Assembly: GCA_000507305.1 (NCBI GenBank)
Contig: DF239543.1
Span: 1 to 64,000, forward strand
Length of the DNA: 64,000 nucleotides
Source: Breviolum minutum Mf 1.05b.01
Taxonomy: Eukaryota > Sar > Dinophyceae > Suessiales > Symbiodiniaceae
Direction: 5' to 3'
Shown here: positions 51,719 through 62,526 of the stretch, piece by piece
Layout: every line of letters starts with the position of its first letter
How positions within the stretch are numbered: the first letter of the stretch is position 1
Notes under the pieces: model-generated
The model's database searches: none
What the model was told of the DNA's origin: nothing
The model's input: only the letters and a program-made list of their open reading frames with translations
Translations under genes and position numbers: made by a program

Positions 51719-52590
51719 GCCGAAGAAAACCAAGGGTAGCAAGAGCGCAACAGCAGGAGGCAACAGATTTTCCATGACCAAAAAATCTGACCCCGACTTT
51801 TCTTGGGTTTTTTTTGGGGTTTTTGATTTTCTGAGTCGACTTTCTACAGGTTTGGGGTTCACCCAAAAGCTGTAGGAATTCCTATGTTGGTAAAACAGTG
51901 AAACAGCACCCCATTCCTCACTTTAGACTTTCGCCAGGCCGCTTCAAGAAGGCTGTCGGTACGGGCCGTTTTGTGATGGCTGGTAGTTGGCCAACTCCTG
52001 AAATTCAAAACTCCTTGAAATACGGAACATTTCAGATGAATCTGAAGAGTTAACCACAAAAAAGTTGGAATCATAACCCTGTTTTTTTTGCTGTTGGAAT
52101 TTCCATGCCTTTATTTGATTCAACTCTTGTGGCCAGGGTCCAATGATGGATGGCTTCAGGACATTCAAACAAGACCAGTTTTGCTTGCATCAACAAGGGA
52201 TTCAAACATTCGTCATTCGCCGATGAGTTGTGGTTGTGAGGACCATCGAAGAGCCGATGTATCTCTCTGTGAAGGCGGACCTTGCTACTGGAATCATGAT
52301 GGGATGTCAATTACCCTGTAGTAATTTAACATGGCAACAGAAAGTGGGTCTTTTGAAGATGTATCTCCTATTGTCCTATTGAAAAAAGGTGTTTTCCATT
52401 GCTTGGCTAGTTCACTAGTCACTAGAGGGTACCGTGCATCTTTTTTTTCATTCCCTGACACGGAACTGGCAGAGTTTGGAAAAAAAACAACCTCAGGTAA
52501 AAAACCCAAGTTTTCCTTTGCTCAGGAGGAGAACATCGCCCCCTTCACTGTGCCAGCTGAGGCATGCCATGCCGTCTCCTAATGAACCTA
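51719..52590 (+). CDS. Possible gene start (Lys/Ser-rich N-terminus)
   Basis: The ATG at 51719 starts MPKKTKGSKSATAGGNRFSM, a basic low-hydrophobicity leader typical of nuclear or ribosome-linked proteins. The frame becomes T-rich and intron-like after about 51790. A later stretch, about 52500-52582, reads KKPKFSFAQEENIAPFTVPA and ends CHAVS with a stop. It may be a terminal exon of the same or another gene. The family D element at 52312-52431 lies between them. Confidence 0.3.
52312..52431. mobile_element. Family D element, copy D3 (diverged)
   Basis: TACCCTGTAGTAATTTAACA at the left and CTAGAGGGTA at the right, TA edges, with the internal TTTTGAAGATGTATCTCCTA shared with D1. Confidence 0.7.
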
Positions 52591-53775
52591 AGTTGTGAAG
52601 TGAGGAGTTGGCGGAGTTGGCCAACAGGATGAAACTATCAGAGATGCTGGTTTGGTATGAGACTTCATGAATTTGCATTGGTGAATACGGAAGGAAGCCA
52701 TTCATTTTGGGATACCGGATCAAAATTGTGGGAAGCCAATTTGCATAGGAGGGATCAACCGTAAAAAATGGTGATGCTCAATCGCAGAGGGTTGGTCAGT
52801 TCTGACATCGTCAAGATGACATGTTTTTATGGCTTCTTAAAGGCCTTTACATTTGAGCCGGAGCCGGACATGATTGTCAGCTGGAACCTCAGAGGTTTGA
52901 AGTCGATTTGTGCTGGTGGCTGCATTCAAGGGAGATCTCCAAAATCCCTTCAACATGATTGAATGTTAGGAGAACAATCGGAGACCAAATGTAATAAAGC
53001 ACGGCATTTTTTTAGGGTGATCCTATCATTCTCCAATTGGTGGTGTTTTTTAAAGATGGTGTTGGATTCTCTGTGAGTGAAACGTTAGGGGCTTTTACGG
53101 TTATTTGGGGTTAAGGGGGATGAAATTGAAATTCTATGCTCTTGTTTGGAGTTGCATGGAAGTCGTCCCACTGGGAATCCACCAACAAACATCGAACCAG
53201 GATGGGGATTTCATCGGAATTTCCTCAGTGGCTCAGGTGTTTTCAAGAATGGCGACAGAGAGCGAAAGATTTATTGCAACATCGAGCCTAGCGATGAGGA
53301 GTGACGTCCGACAAACCCTCCAAAAGTTTCGAGAGAAGCCTCTCTCGAAGCCATCAGATAAGACGAAAGCATTTTCGATTGTGAAATGAAGTTTGAAATG
53401 AAGAATATGAGGGAATCTGAAACAAAGACTATTAGAGTGGTTCACCTTCAGTTTTTTTTTGGGGGGATGTTTTGTGGATGTCACTTGCAGGAAGCAGCAA
53501 GTGTCAAGGCTTTGCAGGACCACAACTTGGGTGGACTAAGAGAGATGACCTGCCATGGCAATGGCTTAAAATTTGGAGTACTCCAAACAAAAACACCCCA
53601 AGAGTGGTCATTGGTGGGTTCCAATTTGGTTGGGGTTTTTCAATATAGTTTCGAAGGGCTTGATGCTGCCTATCAAGATCGACTCGTTGGTGGATTTTTG
53701 ATGAAATGAAAAAAAAACACCAACACCAGGAGGAGGCCAACAAGCAGGGCTTGGAGTTCTTCCCTTCCATCGTGA

Positions 53776-54990
53776 TCATGGCGGGACGATTCCTCAGCAG
53801 AGCCCGTGGTGATCCCCACAAGGTGAGCAATGGGAACAGCGGGGGGATTTGGAACCGAAGTCGGCCACAAGGGTCGTGGTTCTCACGATGTTCGCGGCGA
53901 ACCGGGTTCCCGGCAGGCCATCAAGCTGATGCTTGCGACGCAAGAATGGAAGGCAGACTACTTCAAGGTGGGCGCTTCTGGAAAACATCAAAAGATCCTT
54001 GTGGAGTCGAGGAAAAATCAAGTAGCAAACACAACACAGCAATATGGTACAAAATGTAGAAGTTGTAAGCAGCCTTGTGACATGAAAATGAAACAAAGCG
54101 TTGCATTTAGCTTCGAGCGAGATCTAACTTGCAGAGAAAAACATCGCCACAAATGTTGCAGCCACATTTCCTGTATTCCCTTGTGTCAGGTGGGACCTGT
54201 TTCAGATGATCAGGTTTTTGAAGACCTTAAGTACCAAGCTTATGTGCATGCTTTTCCTGTTCAGACTTCAGATGCATCCACTTTCTGTATTTTTTTCAAC
54301 TTTTGGCAAATTAAATATGACTTCCTTGGACCAGCAGCATTTGCTCACAATTTTTCATGGATTGGGTTGCCTTTAAGGTATGGCGTAGTCTACTTCTGTG
54401 GAAGGGACTACGGATTGAGGCTCAACACCCTACAAAACGAACCTGCAAGCTGCGGTGAAGCTAAAAAATCCTGGTATTTTTTTTGATCAAGAAAGTGAGA
54501 GAAGTAGGGTGGGGTACCCTTCGGTAAACTAACATGGCAATGGAAAATGGACCAGTTGAAGATGTATTCCCTATTGAAAATGGGGATTTTCCATTGCCAT
54601 GTTAGTTTACTGGAGGGTAAACTGATCTTCTTCTGGATTTCTGTCATATCTCAGCTTGACCTGTCTCGAGTCTCTGTGTTTTAAAGGCCTACCATTGTTT
54701 GCAGAGCGAATCGAATTCCAGACGAGTGGTACAAGGACAAGTCATGAGGAGTTGTTATGCTTACCGAAAAGTGAAGCCTTCCGTTTCCTTGAAACCTTGA
54801 GGTTCCCAGTCTTTGTTCCAGCAAAACCTGTCAAATGGATTGTAGACTGAGAAGTCTTTGGAACCTATCAACCCTTTCCCGTGGGTTCAGTGTTTCGCTG
54901 GGGAGCCACCTGATGACTTTCCGGAACTTTTTCAGGACAAGAGAGCAGGCATTGAACGACTGATCAAGGTCTTGATTTTTTGTATGGAGT
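53776..54990 (+). CDS. Unknown gene(s), several exon-like stretches
   Basis: 53776 starts MAGRFLSRARGDPHK. About 53850-53968 reads TEVGHKGRGSHDVRGEPGSR and continues QAIKLMLATQEWKADYFK to a GT donor. About 54693-54740 reads RIPDEWYKDKS. About 54887-54970 reads PWVQCFAGEPPDDFPELFQD and continues KRAGIERLIK to a GT donor. These are clear coding-like stretches with higher GC than their surroundings. No family is recognised. The family D element at 54515-54619 lies between two of them. Confidence 0.35.
54515..54619. mobile_element. Family D element, copy D2 (full palindrome)
   Basis: TACCCTTCGGTAAACTAACA and TGTTAGTTTACTGGAGGGTA are near-perfect inverted ends with TA edges. Internal AGTTGAAGATGTATTCCCTA. 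105 bp. Confidence 0.85.
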
Positions 54991-55510
54991 ACATGGTTCG
55001 ATACATGGTTGTGCCCAGTCCTTAGGCCTGAAAAACTGATGGAAGCAGCACTGCCTTTTTCAGCTTTTTCATATGAATGTCTTTGCTTGTCAAAGACTGG
55101 TAGAAAAAAGACATGGCGGCAGTAACAGGATTGAAGATTTACAAATTTTCTGATTGATTCACCAATCATGCAATACTTCCTGCTTGCTTTCATAGAGACT
55201 CTCACATTTCACCGTTGATCAAGGCCCGGGAGGATCGAGAACAATTGCCTTGTGGTTGACCTAAAGGGTTCGACACCCAGGTTTTGGTAACAATGGCAAG
55301 AGTGGATGAACCTCGAAATCACTGTGGGGACCAAATCCTCACTTTTTTTTAATTTTTGCATGATTTTTGCTTCTCTAGATTTTTGTTGGGAAAGGAAGGA
55401 ATATGAATTCTGAATGAAGTTGTTTTGGCTTCATGGCCCATGATGTTTTCCAGGCATCCAACCAAATCCAGTTCTGACAAGAGATACTCATTGACACAAC
55501 TGGTCACCAA

Positions 55511-55634
55511 TAGGTGTTTCCGAAAAAATAGGTTTTTCCCCCCCAACTCATCCATTAAAAATAGAGGTTTTCCATTTTTTTTATAAACCATCCATTTTGG
55601 GGGGGTTTGGGTACCCCTATTTTTGGAAACCCCC
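55511..55634. mobile_element. Family B element, copy B5
   Basis: TAGGTGTTTCCGAAAAAATA at the left and TATTTTTGGAAACC at the right. Internal AAACCATCCATTTTGGGGGG as in B1. Confidence 0.8.
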
Positions 55635-55689
55635 CAATTGCGAGTTCTTTCCAGGGGTTCTTGTGTTGCAAAAGCATCCTTTTTGTCAC

Positions 55690-56560
55690 ACAGAGTTTCT
55701 GGGACGAGGTTTGGGCATCTCCGGCGTTCCCATCTCGGCCTTGTCTCAGATCTACTCGGTCTTTCCAGCCAGATTGGGATTGTAAAAACACTACTACGGT
55801 AGGTGGTGGTTTCAACTATTTTTTTAATTTTCACCCCGAAAATTGGGGAAGATTCTCATTTCGACTCATATTTTTGAGATGGTTTGAAACTATCATTTAG
55901 CATGACCCGTTATACAGCATGGGGTCTACAAGCAATTTGTGGCATGATGGGCCTTTCAACTTTGAGTTGAATTTCCGCCAGGTCATGAGCCATCATTACA
56001 TTGGTCGGGTGTTCAGATTCTATGTGGTGAACATGTCCAGTGGCCTTAGCACAATTGCTGGCTGGGTCTGCCTGTCCTGTTGTCGTTTGGAGGCGCCTCC
56101 GTGTTTGGAAGCTTTTTTTGGTGCAGCCTCCACATATGACAGGTGAAAGGTCTTCTCACGGACCGTCAAAAGTTGGGGAGCCTAAAATCGACAGATTGAC
56201 AGATGTCATTTTCTTGATGCTTCCTTCATCCTCTTGCCCCATTTCAATTTTTTTTGTTGTTGCGGGAGCCCAAAACATGTGTGAAACCAAAAATAAAATA
56301 GGTGTGATTTCCGAAAACTCCAAGATGTGCTTTTTTGACTTTTCTTGAGGCAAAAACTGCAACTTTTGGATAATTTGGATGACCTGAAGAAGGCAGGAAA
56401 AACACAAAAAAAAACGTTGCCCCCCCAACTGCACGGCTCCACCCGTAACGAAGCTGCTGCGACATGAGGACTTCGCACAGCATCAACTCGAAGAGGATCT
56501 GGGCCTCCTTCTTAGACGGGTTTTTAGAGTTTGGAGAGAATTTGATGGGATGCATATATG
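55690..56560 (+). CDS. Unknown exon-like stretches
   Basis: About 55695-55780 reads EFLGRGLGISGVPISALSQI. About 55920-56060 reads LWHDGPFNFELNFRQVMSHH and continues YIGRVFRFYVVNMSSGLS. About 56452-56556 reads LLRHEDFAQHQLEEDLGLLL and continues RRVFRVWREFDG. These read as genuine protein segments but no family is recognised. A family E element lies between the first two. Confidence 0.3.
55800..55900. mobile_element. Family E element, copy E4
   Basis: TAGGTGGTGGTTTCAAC at the left and GGTTTGAAACTATCATTTAG at the right. Core TTTTCACCCCGAAAATTGGGG. Confidence 0.75.
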
Positions 56561-56569
56561 ATGGATGTT

Positions 56570-57240
56570 TTCATAGTATATATATATAAGTATACTAATA
56601 CGCCTACTCGTATGTCTTAGAAGGGTACCGTATTCATTCTTCATGTTTGTTTTGCGTGTGACATCCTGGATAGCTTTCACAAGAAAACCAGAGAACCGTA
56701 GCTCACCAATTTGAAGAAATTCAACATCTCACTTCCAAGCTTCCGCTTTTGTTGTCTTGTCATGTCTTGTCCATTCTGTGAGAGACTTAGGGTGAATTGG
56801 AATTGAATTGGATTCCGAGGTGGAACTAGGCCCATGATCAAAACCTTCTTCCCTTTCCCCTTGCAGGCTCGACACTTAAAGTTTTGTAGCCCATCTTTAA
56901 TGAACGCTTCGAGATGAATTTCATTCCATGGCAGGGCCCTCCTTTTGAAAAAGGATCCACGGAAAGTGGGGATCCTTAGATTCGTCCAAATGAGAAACTT
57001 CGAACGGCGAGAGCCAACCCATGCATCTTGAAGATGGTTCGCTTGTTGCACGTTCAGAGTTGAAGAAACCTTGAATCAAGATCAACAAGTACAACTTATG
57101 AGACAAAATCGAAACCAATTACAAAAAAAGTGAAGAGGAACCAACAACATGGAAGGACAACAAGAACTTCTTACACTTTCCAACAACAAAGCAAGATACT
57201 AAATAAGCACTGAACAAAACATGTTGTAAAATTGAGAGCT
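56570..57240. other. No gene assigned; open frames on the - strand
   Basis: Overlapping - strand open frames at 56677-57118 include CMGWLSPFEVSHLDESKDPH in one frame and RRALPWNEIHLEAFIKDGLQ in another. They are ambiguous. A + strand stretch in the same place (NERFEMNFIPWQGPPFEKGS) is equally open. No domain is recognised. Confidence 0.3.
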
Positions 57241-57249
57241 TTCAGGCGG

Positions 57250-58316
57250 AACCAGCAAGCCGTACGAGGGAGCACATAAGGTGGGAAACGTTGATCTTCC
57301 CGCCATGGCGTTTCAAAGGGCGGCTGGTTGCCAAAGTCGCACGCTTGGCAGGTGCTCTCGGCTATGGGCGCAAGGGGAAAGCTATGGAATCCAAGCAAGA
57401 GCAAGGAGGCACGGCTGGTTGTTGTCTCTGTTTTCTTTTTGGATATCAAACACCAAATTGTGAATCCGATGGGTATTTTTAAATTTCTGCTAATATGATT
57501 GTCTTACTTAGTGATGTGCAGCCGCAACCGTTGTTATTTTGATCTCGAATTTTTGTAGATGTCCATCACTTTAAAAGGGCGGCTAACCTGCACAGCATTC
57601 TCCACAGGAGAATTGCAGTCTGGAGTACTCCCCAGAAGTGTGGATGCCAAGATCTACTGTTGTATCAGAGTTGATTTCCCCATGACAGCTGTTGAGAGGG
57701 TTAAGGACATTTTTGGGGGGAAGGCAAATGGGTTTTTGCTTGGAAAATTCACGGCTCTTCCAGCCCAAAGTCATGGAGGTTTGGTGAAAAGATGATTTTT
57801 TCCTTTTCAATTGGGTGAGTTTCAGGTTCCAGCTGTTAATTTTCCGGGGTGTATATATATATATATACATATTGCTCACAGTTTGTTGGCATCATCCAAG
57901 GCTTATGACTGGTTCGTGTCCAACAGTCTTCCAGTACCTCCTGATTGCCATAGACAGCATGAGGCAGGGGATCCACTTTCAACCACTTGAAGTTTCAACT
58001 TCACAGCTTTCATCCTGCTTCCCAACGAAAGGGAAAACGGAAAACGGCAAATTTTCTATTTTCACCCCGGTCCCTGGGGAAATGATCCAATTTGACGAGC
58101 ATATTTTTCAAATGGGTTGAAACCACCAACAAGAAGATGGGACCTCCTTTGCTCGGAATCATCCCAGCAGATGCAGATCGAGCGCCCAAGTGTTGGGGAT
58201 CAATCCCCGAGATCCAGGCTGCTAAGAAGGCAGAAGAAGAGAGGGAGGCGGAAGCCAAACGTCACCTGGCTGGATTTTTAAGGGATGGAGAGATGCGGGA
58301 AAGATGTCCATTTTGA
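57250..58316 (+). CDS. Unknown gene, exon-like stretches with a charged end
   Basis: About 57250-57415 reads QQAVREHIRWETLIFPPWRF and continues KGRLVAKVARLAGALGYGRK, a basic segment. About 58137-58316 reads GPPLLGIIPADADRAPKCWG and IPEIQAAKKAEEEREAEAKR, ending MRERCPF with a stop. A family C element (57737-57853) and a family E remnant (58050-58130) lie between them. No family is recognised. The stop at 58314-58316 could be avoided by an upstream GC donor, so the end is uncertain. Confidence 0.35.
57737..57853. mobile_element. Family C element, copy C3
   Basis: TGCTTGGAAAATTCACGG at the left and GTTAATTTTCCGGGGTGTA at the right. Internal GGAGGTTTGGTGAAAAGATG as in C2. An (AT)n tract follows directly at 57849-57868. 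Confidence 0.7.
58045..58133. mobile_element. Family E element, copy E5, left end missing
   Basis: The core TTTTCACCCCGGTCCCTGGG to GGTTGAAACCACCAAC is almost identical to E2. The left inverted end is not recognisable. Confidence 0.75.
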
Positions 58317-59655
58317 GGTTTCCAAAATGGCCCATGTTCATGTATTTTGGAGGCTCCCGAATTTAGAAAGCCACATCAAGCCTTGCTACTTTGCTTCTTG
58401 TTCCGAATTGTGCTGGTTCATCAAAAAATCCAAAGTTGATAGCTCGAGTCTTTAAGGAAGTCTTGGTTTCGCAGGGGGAAATACTCTTAGTGACTTCTTC
58501 GACTGCCATTGAGCGCGTATGGAGCAAGACCTGAAATCCACAAACGTGTTCGTCAAAGTTTCCCACCCATCTTTTGATGCACAGCTGCGATTATTTGAGA
58601 TGAGGTGGTTTCAACAAAGAGCTTTTTTCAACCCATAGTCAATTGTTCTTTGTCAATCTGGAATTTGAGAAATGAAACATGTATGAGTTTCAAGTTTCAA
58701 GTGCTTTTTTAGATCCTGATTGAATTCCAAACCAGACCCAACAGCAACAGGAAGCATTTGGGTCAAAATGAATGGTTCATTCAACAAGGCCTGGCTGCTG
58801 AGAGCCCCAGTGGCATCGCCAATTCCGACCTCAAGGCAGTGGGCCAATTCAGGTTATCAAAGGAAGTTCAGTTCGAAAATATCTGATGATTTTGAACAGT
58901 TTGTGTGTATTATTTGAACTATTAGTGATTAATAGATTATAACTTATAACCCAACTGTTTAAAATTTTTAAAACGCTTATTGGTCATTAAATGCTTACTG
59001 GAAACATCTTGTAATGGATGTGGATGTGTCTCAAAATTTCGGGGGCTAAGATTCAGTGAGGTTGGTTTCTGATCCAAACATGAACCATTACATTCCTAAT
59101 TTCGAGATATGCTGGGAATGATGTGAGGAATGGGGGTCGTGAAAGTTCAAGTCACCTTTTCAAAGAATTTACTTGCGAGAGCTGTCACGAAAGCTTGCTT
59201 TAGGAGTATTGGCGGCCAAGTTTCCCTCTTGTATTGATTCTTGCACAGTTTTATTGGGGGTGCAATCTCTTTGAGAATCAATCCAAGCGCTTTGGAGAGG
59301 GGAGTCATATGGGTTGTCGATAGCGGGTGCCGGGGATGTCCTCATCACCCATCACCCATCATCAGCATCCATTTTAACCAAAGCCGAAGGTGAACAATGC
59401 CGATGGACTTCCAGGATCAGGGGTTCTGGAGGAGGCGTGGCCACCAGACGGTTCGTTGGTGGTTTGCATTGCTTGGCGGTTTGTGGTTTTGCAATTCAAG
59501 GAGCATACTATCAAAAGTGACAAGAACTTCTAGTACGAGCATGTCTAGTAATAAACTTCCAAGTGTAACCACCAATGATCCGCTTGCTGAGGATTTGATT
59601 CATTTTCCGAAGGTTTGGATTTCAACCAAAATGTACGAGATTCGGCAACACGTGC

Positions 59656-59717
59656 AAGCGTGAGAGTCTACGTTCCCAGGAAGAAGACGATGAAGAAGAA
59701 GAGGAAGAGGAGGACTG
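59656..59717 (+). CDS. Acidic C-terminal exon
   Basis: The frame reads ESLRSQEEDDEEEEEEED and TGA at 59715-59717. Acidic tails end many nuclear, chaperone and ribosome-linked proteins. The rest of the protein is not identified. A possible earlier exon is at about 58775-58850 (EWFIQQGLAAESPSGIANSD). Confidence 0.4.
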
Positions 59718-60684
59718 AACAATGCTTCTCAATTTGACCAGAGTGGCATTGATGGAATCAAGGAGCTCAGGTACTGTATTTTGTATTAACATTGAAAACT
59801 GGAAAAACCTGCCAGAATTTCCAAAAAACGCACTTCATAACTACAGTCATCATTACTCAATTTCCCATCTTTTGTTGATACCTTTTTCGCAACCTTGGTG
59901 GATTGAACTTCAAGAGTAGTGACAGCGGGGGATAGGACATCATAGTTCAAGATCCAGCGGCTATTAAGCCAAAGGGACTTTTCAGTTGCAGCCCCTGCTG
60001 GTGTGGGAACAACTGTCCTGGCCTAAGTTATTTTTGTTGCCTGTTGGTGAAGTGTTTTTTTTGCTAGACTTGACTAAACTTTTTTGCGTGATTTCATCAC
60101 GAAAGGTATCGGCACTTTCTTGTTGAAATTGGTGTGAAATCACCAGTTGAGCAATGAAGAAAACCCTGGTTGTTTAGGGTATATAGGGGATGAAATACTA
60201 CCCATTTATGTGGGGACTATAAATAGCCATTATAAGGAGTGAAATCGCCAATTGTTTTTCAAAGCAGTGAATTTCTTGTTGTCGAACTAAGGATCGGCTG
60301 CGGGAGGAGCGGATTTTCGTTGACCGGGTGTGAAAGCAGCTGCTGATTGAGCCAGAAATTTATGTTTTTAAGGAGGAAATGACACATAAATTTTTGGTAA
60401 ACATCTTGTAGTTAACAGTTTTACCAATAAGATTGATGATGGCCTCTGTTTTTTGAAAGCAGGGGGTTGGCTCTGAAATTAGTAGCTGCATCACCCCCTG
60501 GTGTCGACTTAAACAAATAAATCTGCTCATGCTTTGGCCGACAAATGATTGTCTTTTGCTTACTCTCATGCCTGGGGGCTCAGCGGAGGGCACCTCAGCA
60601 GGAAAGAAATGGTGAGTTTCTTTTTGCAAAAAAATCAATAGGAAAAAAAGAGTCCAGTGAACATATGAATTTTGGAGGTCAAAA

Positions 60685-60791
60685 TACCTGTTGATGGACA
60701 AAATCCTGCACCACCAAGGATGGTGATTATCCCATTATTTATAGGGTTTTTGACCATCCCAGGTGATGCAGGATTTCGTCCATCAACAGTA
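60685..60791. mobile_element. Family A element, copy A7 (full palindrome)
   Basis: TACCTGTTGATGG at the left and CGTCCATCAACAGTA at the right. Internal CCCATTATTTATAGGGTTTT and ACCATCCCAGGTGATGCAGG. 107 bp. Confidence 0.85.
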
Positions 60792-61058
60792 CCAAGGATG
60801 TTTGGATCGGCACGTGTTTTTTTTGGGGTTCAACGTTGATTGGGGGCCCAGGGCTTTTTCTGAGCTGGCATTGGAGCCGTGGCTCTGTGATTCGCTGCAA
60901 AGTGTGGATGCCTAGGGGGTGAGTTTTTTTCACCAAGGATGGGCTGACCTGACATCTCAGTGGCGAAAAAAAGCGCTTTTAAGAGGGGTGATCCTAAGAA
61001 AATGATGGAAGGATCTCCAAAATTGCTGGTTGGGTGGTTGGGTGGTTATATGAATATC

Positions 61059-61154
61059 TAGGTGGTGGTTTTTTAAGATTTTTGACTTTCACCCCCCTAT
61101 TTGGGGAAGATTCCTATTTTGACTATTTTTCAAATGGGTTGAAACCACCAACCA
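61059..61154. mobile_element. Family E element, copy E6
   Basis: TAGGTGGTGGTTTTTTAAG at the left and GGTTGAAACCACCAACCA at the right. Core TTTCACCCCCCTATTTGGGG and ATTTTTCAAATGG. Confidence 0.8.
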
Positions 61155-62526
61155 GATATGAATATAATATATATATATATATGATTATATGGTATATAAA
61201 TGACTCACCCCAGACAGAGTGATGGGATCTTTCCGAAATCCCGGACCTTGACATTTTTTCTTGGCATCCTGGTGAGCATCCAAGAAACACTTCATCCTGA
61301 CCCAGCATTGGAAAAATATTGGGGGTTTTGTTACATAAATGGTACTTTTTGTGATATACTAGTTGATAGTCATTGTCATTGACATACTATAGTTTTATCC
61401 GGATGAATTAGATAGATTCGGGTTTCGCCACCATGCTACCTGTGACATAACATCTGGCTCTGCCTAGGCAGCGGACCATCTTTATGCTTGAGAGGCAGGT
61501 GACACGTGCAAGGCACGCCTGTGTTTGATGCAAAAGATGCCTAAGGAAATGTGCAAAAACGTCCGATATATATATATATATATATATACTCGAACAAAAA
61601 GCGAGAAAGAAACAGGACAGATAACTAAATGCAAAGAAGTTAGGTGTACCCTATATATAACCCAAATCAGATTCACAAAACTCAAAATATTTCAAAGGCT
61701 GTTTGAGACATCGGATGCGATTTTTCTGCCAGGAAACTGGAGGGGCATCCGGGCAAACCAGCGCGCTCTTTGAACTCTGGTTGGGCTTCCCAGATTTTGT
61801 TTTTGCCGGTGGTGATGGATGTGGGGTGAACCGCCACGTCTCAGTGGTTCTTCGTTAAGCGGTCAGTGATGTCATGAATGTTTCATCCAGGTGCTTCGCA
61901 TGGGTGGAAAGAATCTTTCCAACAAAACTCAAGCTACCACTCATGGTGAGCTGTGGACCGCAAGCTTCCAAAATTCACCCATGAAAAAAATATATGAAAC
62001 GAAAGATAGAATTTAAACAACTATATAATTGAAATTTATTTGGAGGCTGGCAGCGTTTTCGGAAATCACCATCAGTGCTTTTCGTACTTTGCGTCTTCTT
62101 CACTTAGCTGAAGAGGACCCCCGCGCTGTGTGACCAACGCATATTCCTTGGAATGTGCCCAAAAAAGTTGCCCTTTGCAAACATGTGATTCCTTGTGGAG
62201 CAACAAATATTTGCCATGCGTTTTTCTAGGCTTTTTGTGATGCCAACAATGTGGTGGCATCTTGGCTCAGAGGGTCCAAGAATGACCAGCTTGGCTGGTG
62301 AGATGGAAACATTTCTTGGGATTTTCTGACCGCATTGCTTTACTGACCTTTCATTTCACTGGCAAGAAATACAACAGGAGCTTTTTCGAAAATAAGGCTT
62401 CCTGCCAATGGCTGGGATATTTGTCTCTATTCAATTCTGGATATACACTTTTCTTTTTGGGCCCTCACCGTTAAGGGTAAAAAGCAATGATACCTCAAGA
62501 AAAAAACCTCAACACTTCGGCGCTCA

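Larger units (their letters stand above)
59720..62520. other. Mostly non-coding with elements and AT tracts
   Basis: It contains A7 (60685-60791), E6 (61059-61154), (AT)n at 61166-61184 and 61567-61590, and two possible small exons at about 61890-61960 (VLRMGGKNLSNKTQATTHGE) and 62068-62130 (ISAFRTLRLLHLAEEDPRAV, then stop). Confidence 0.4.
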
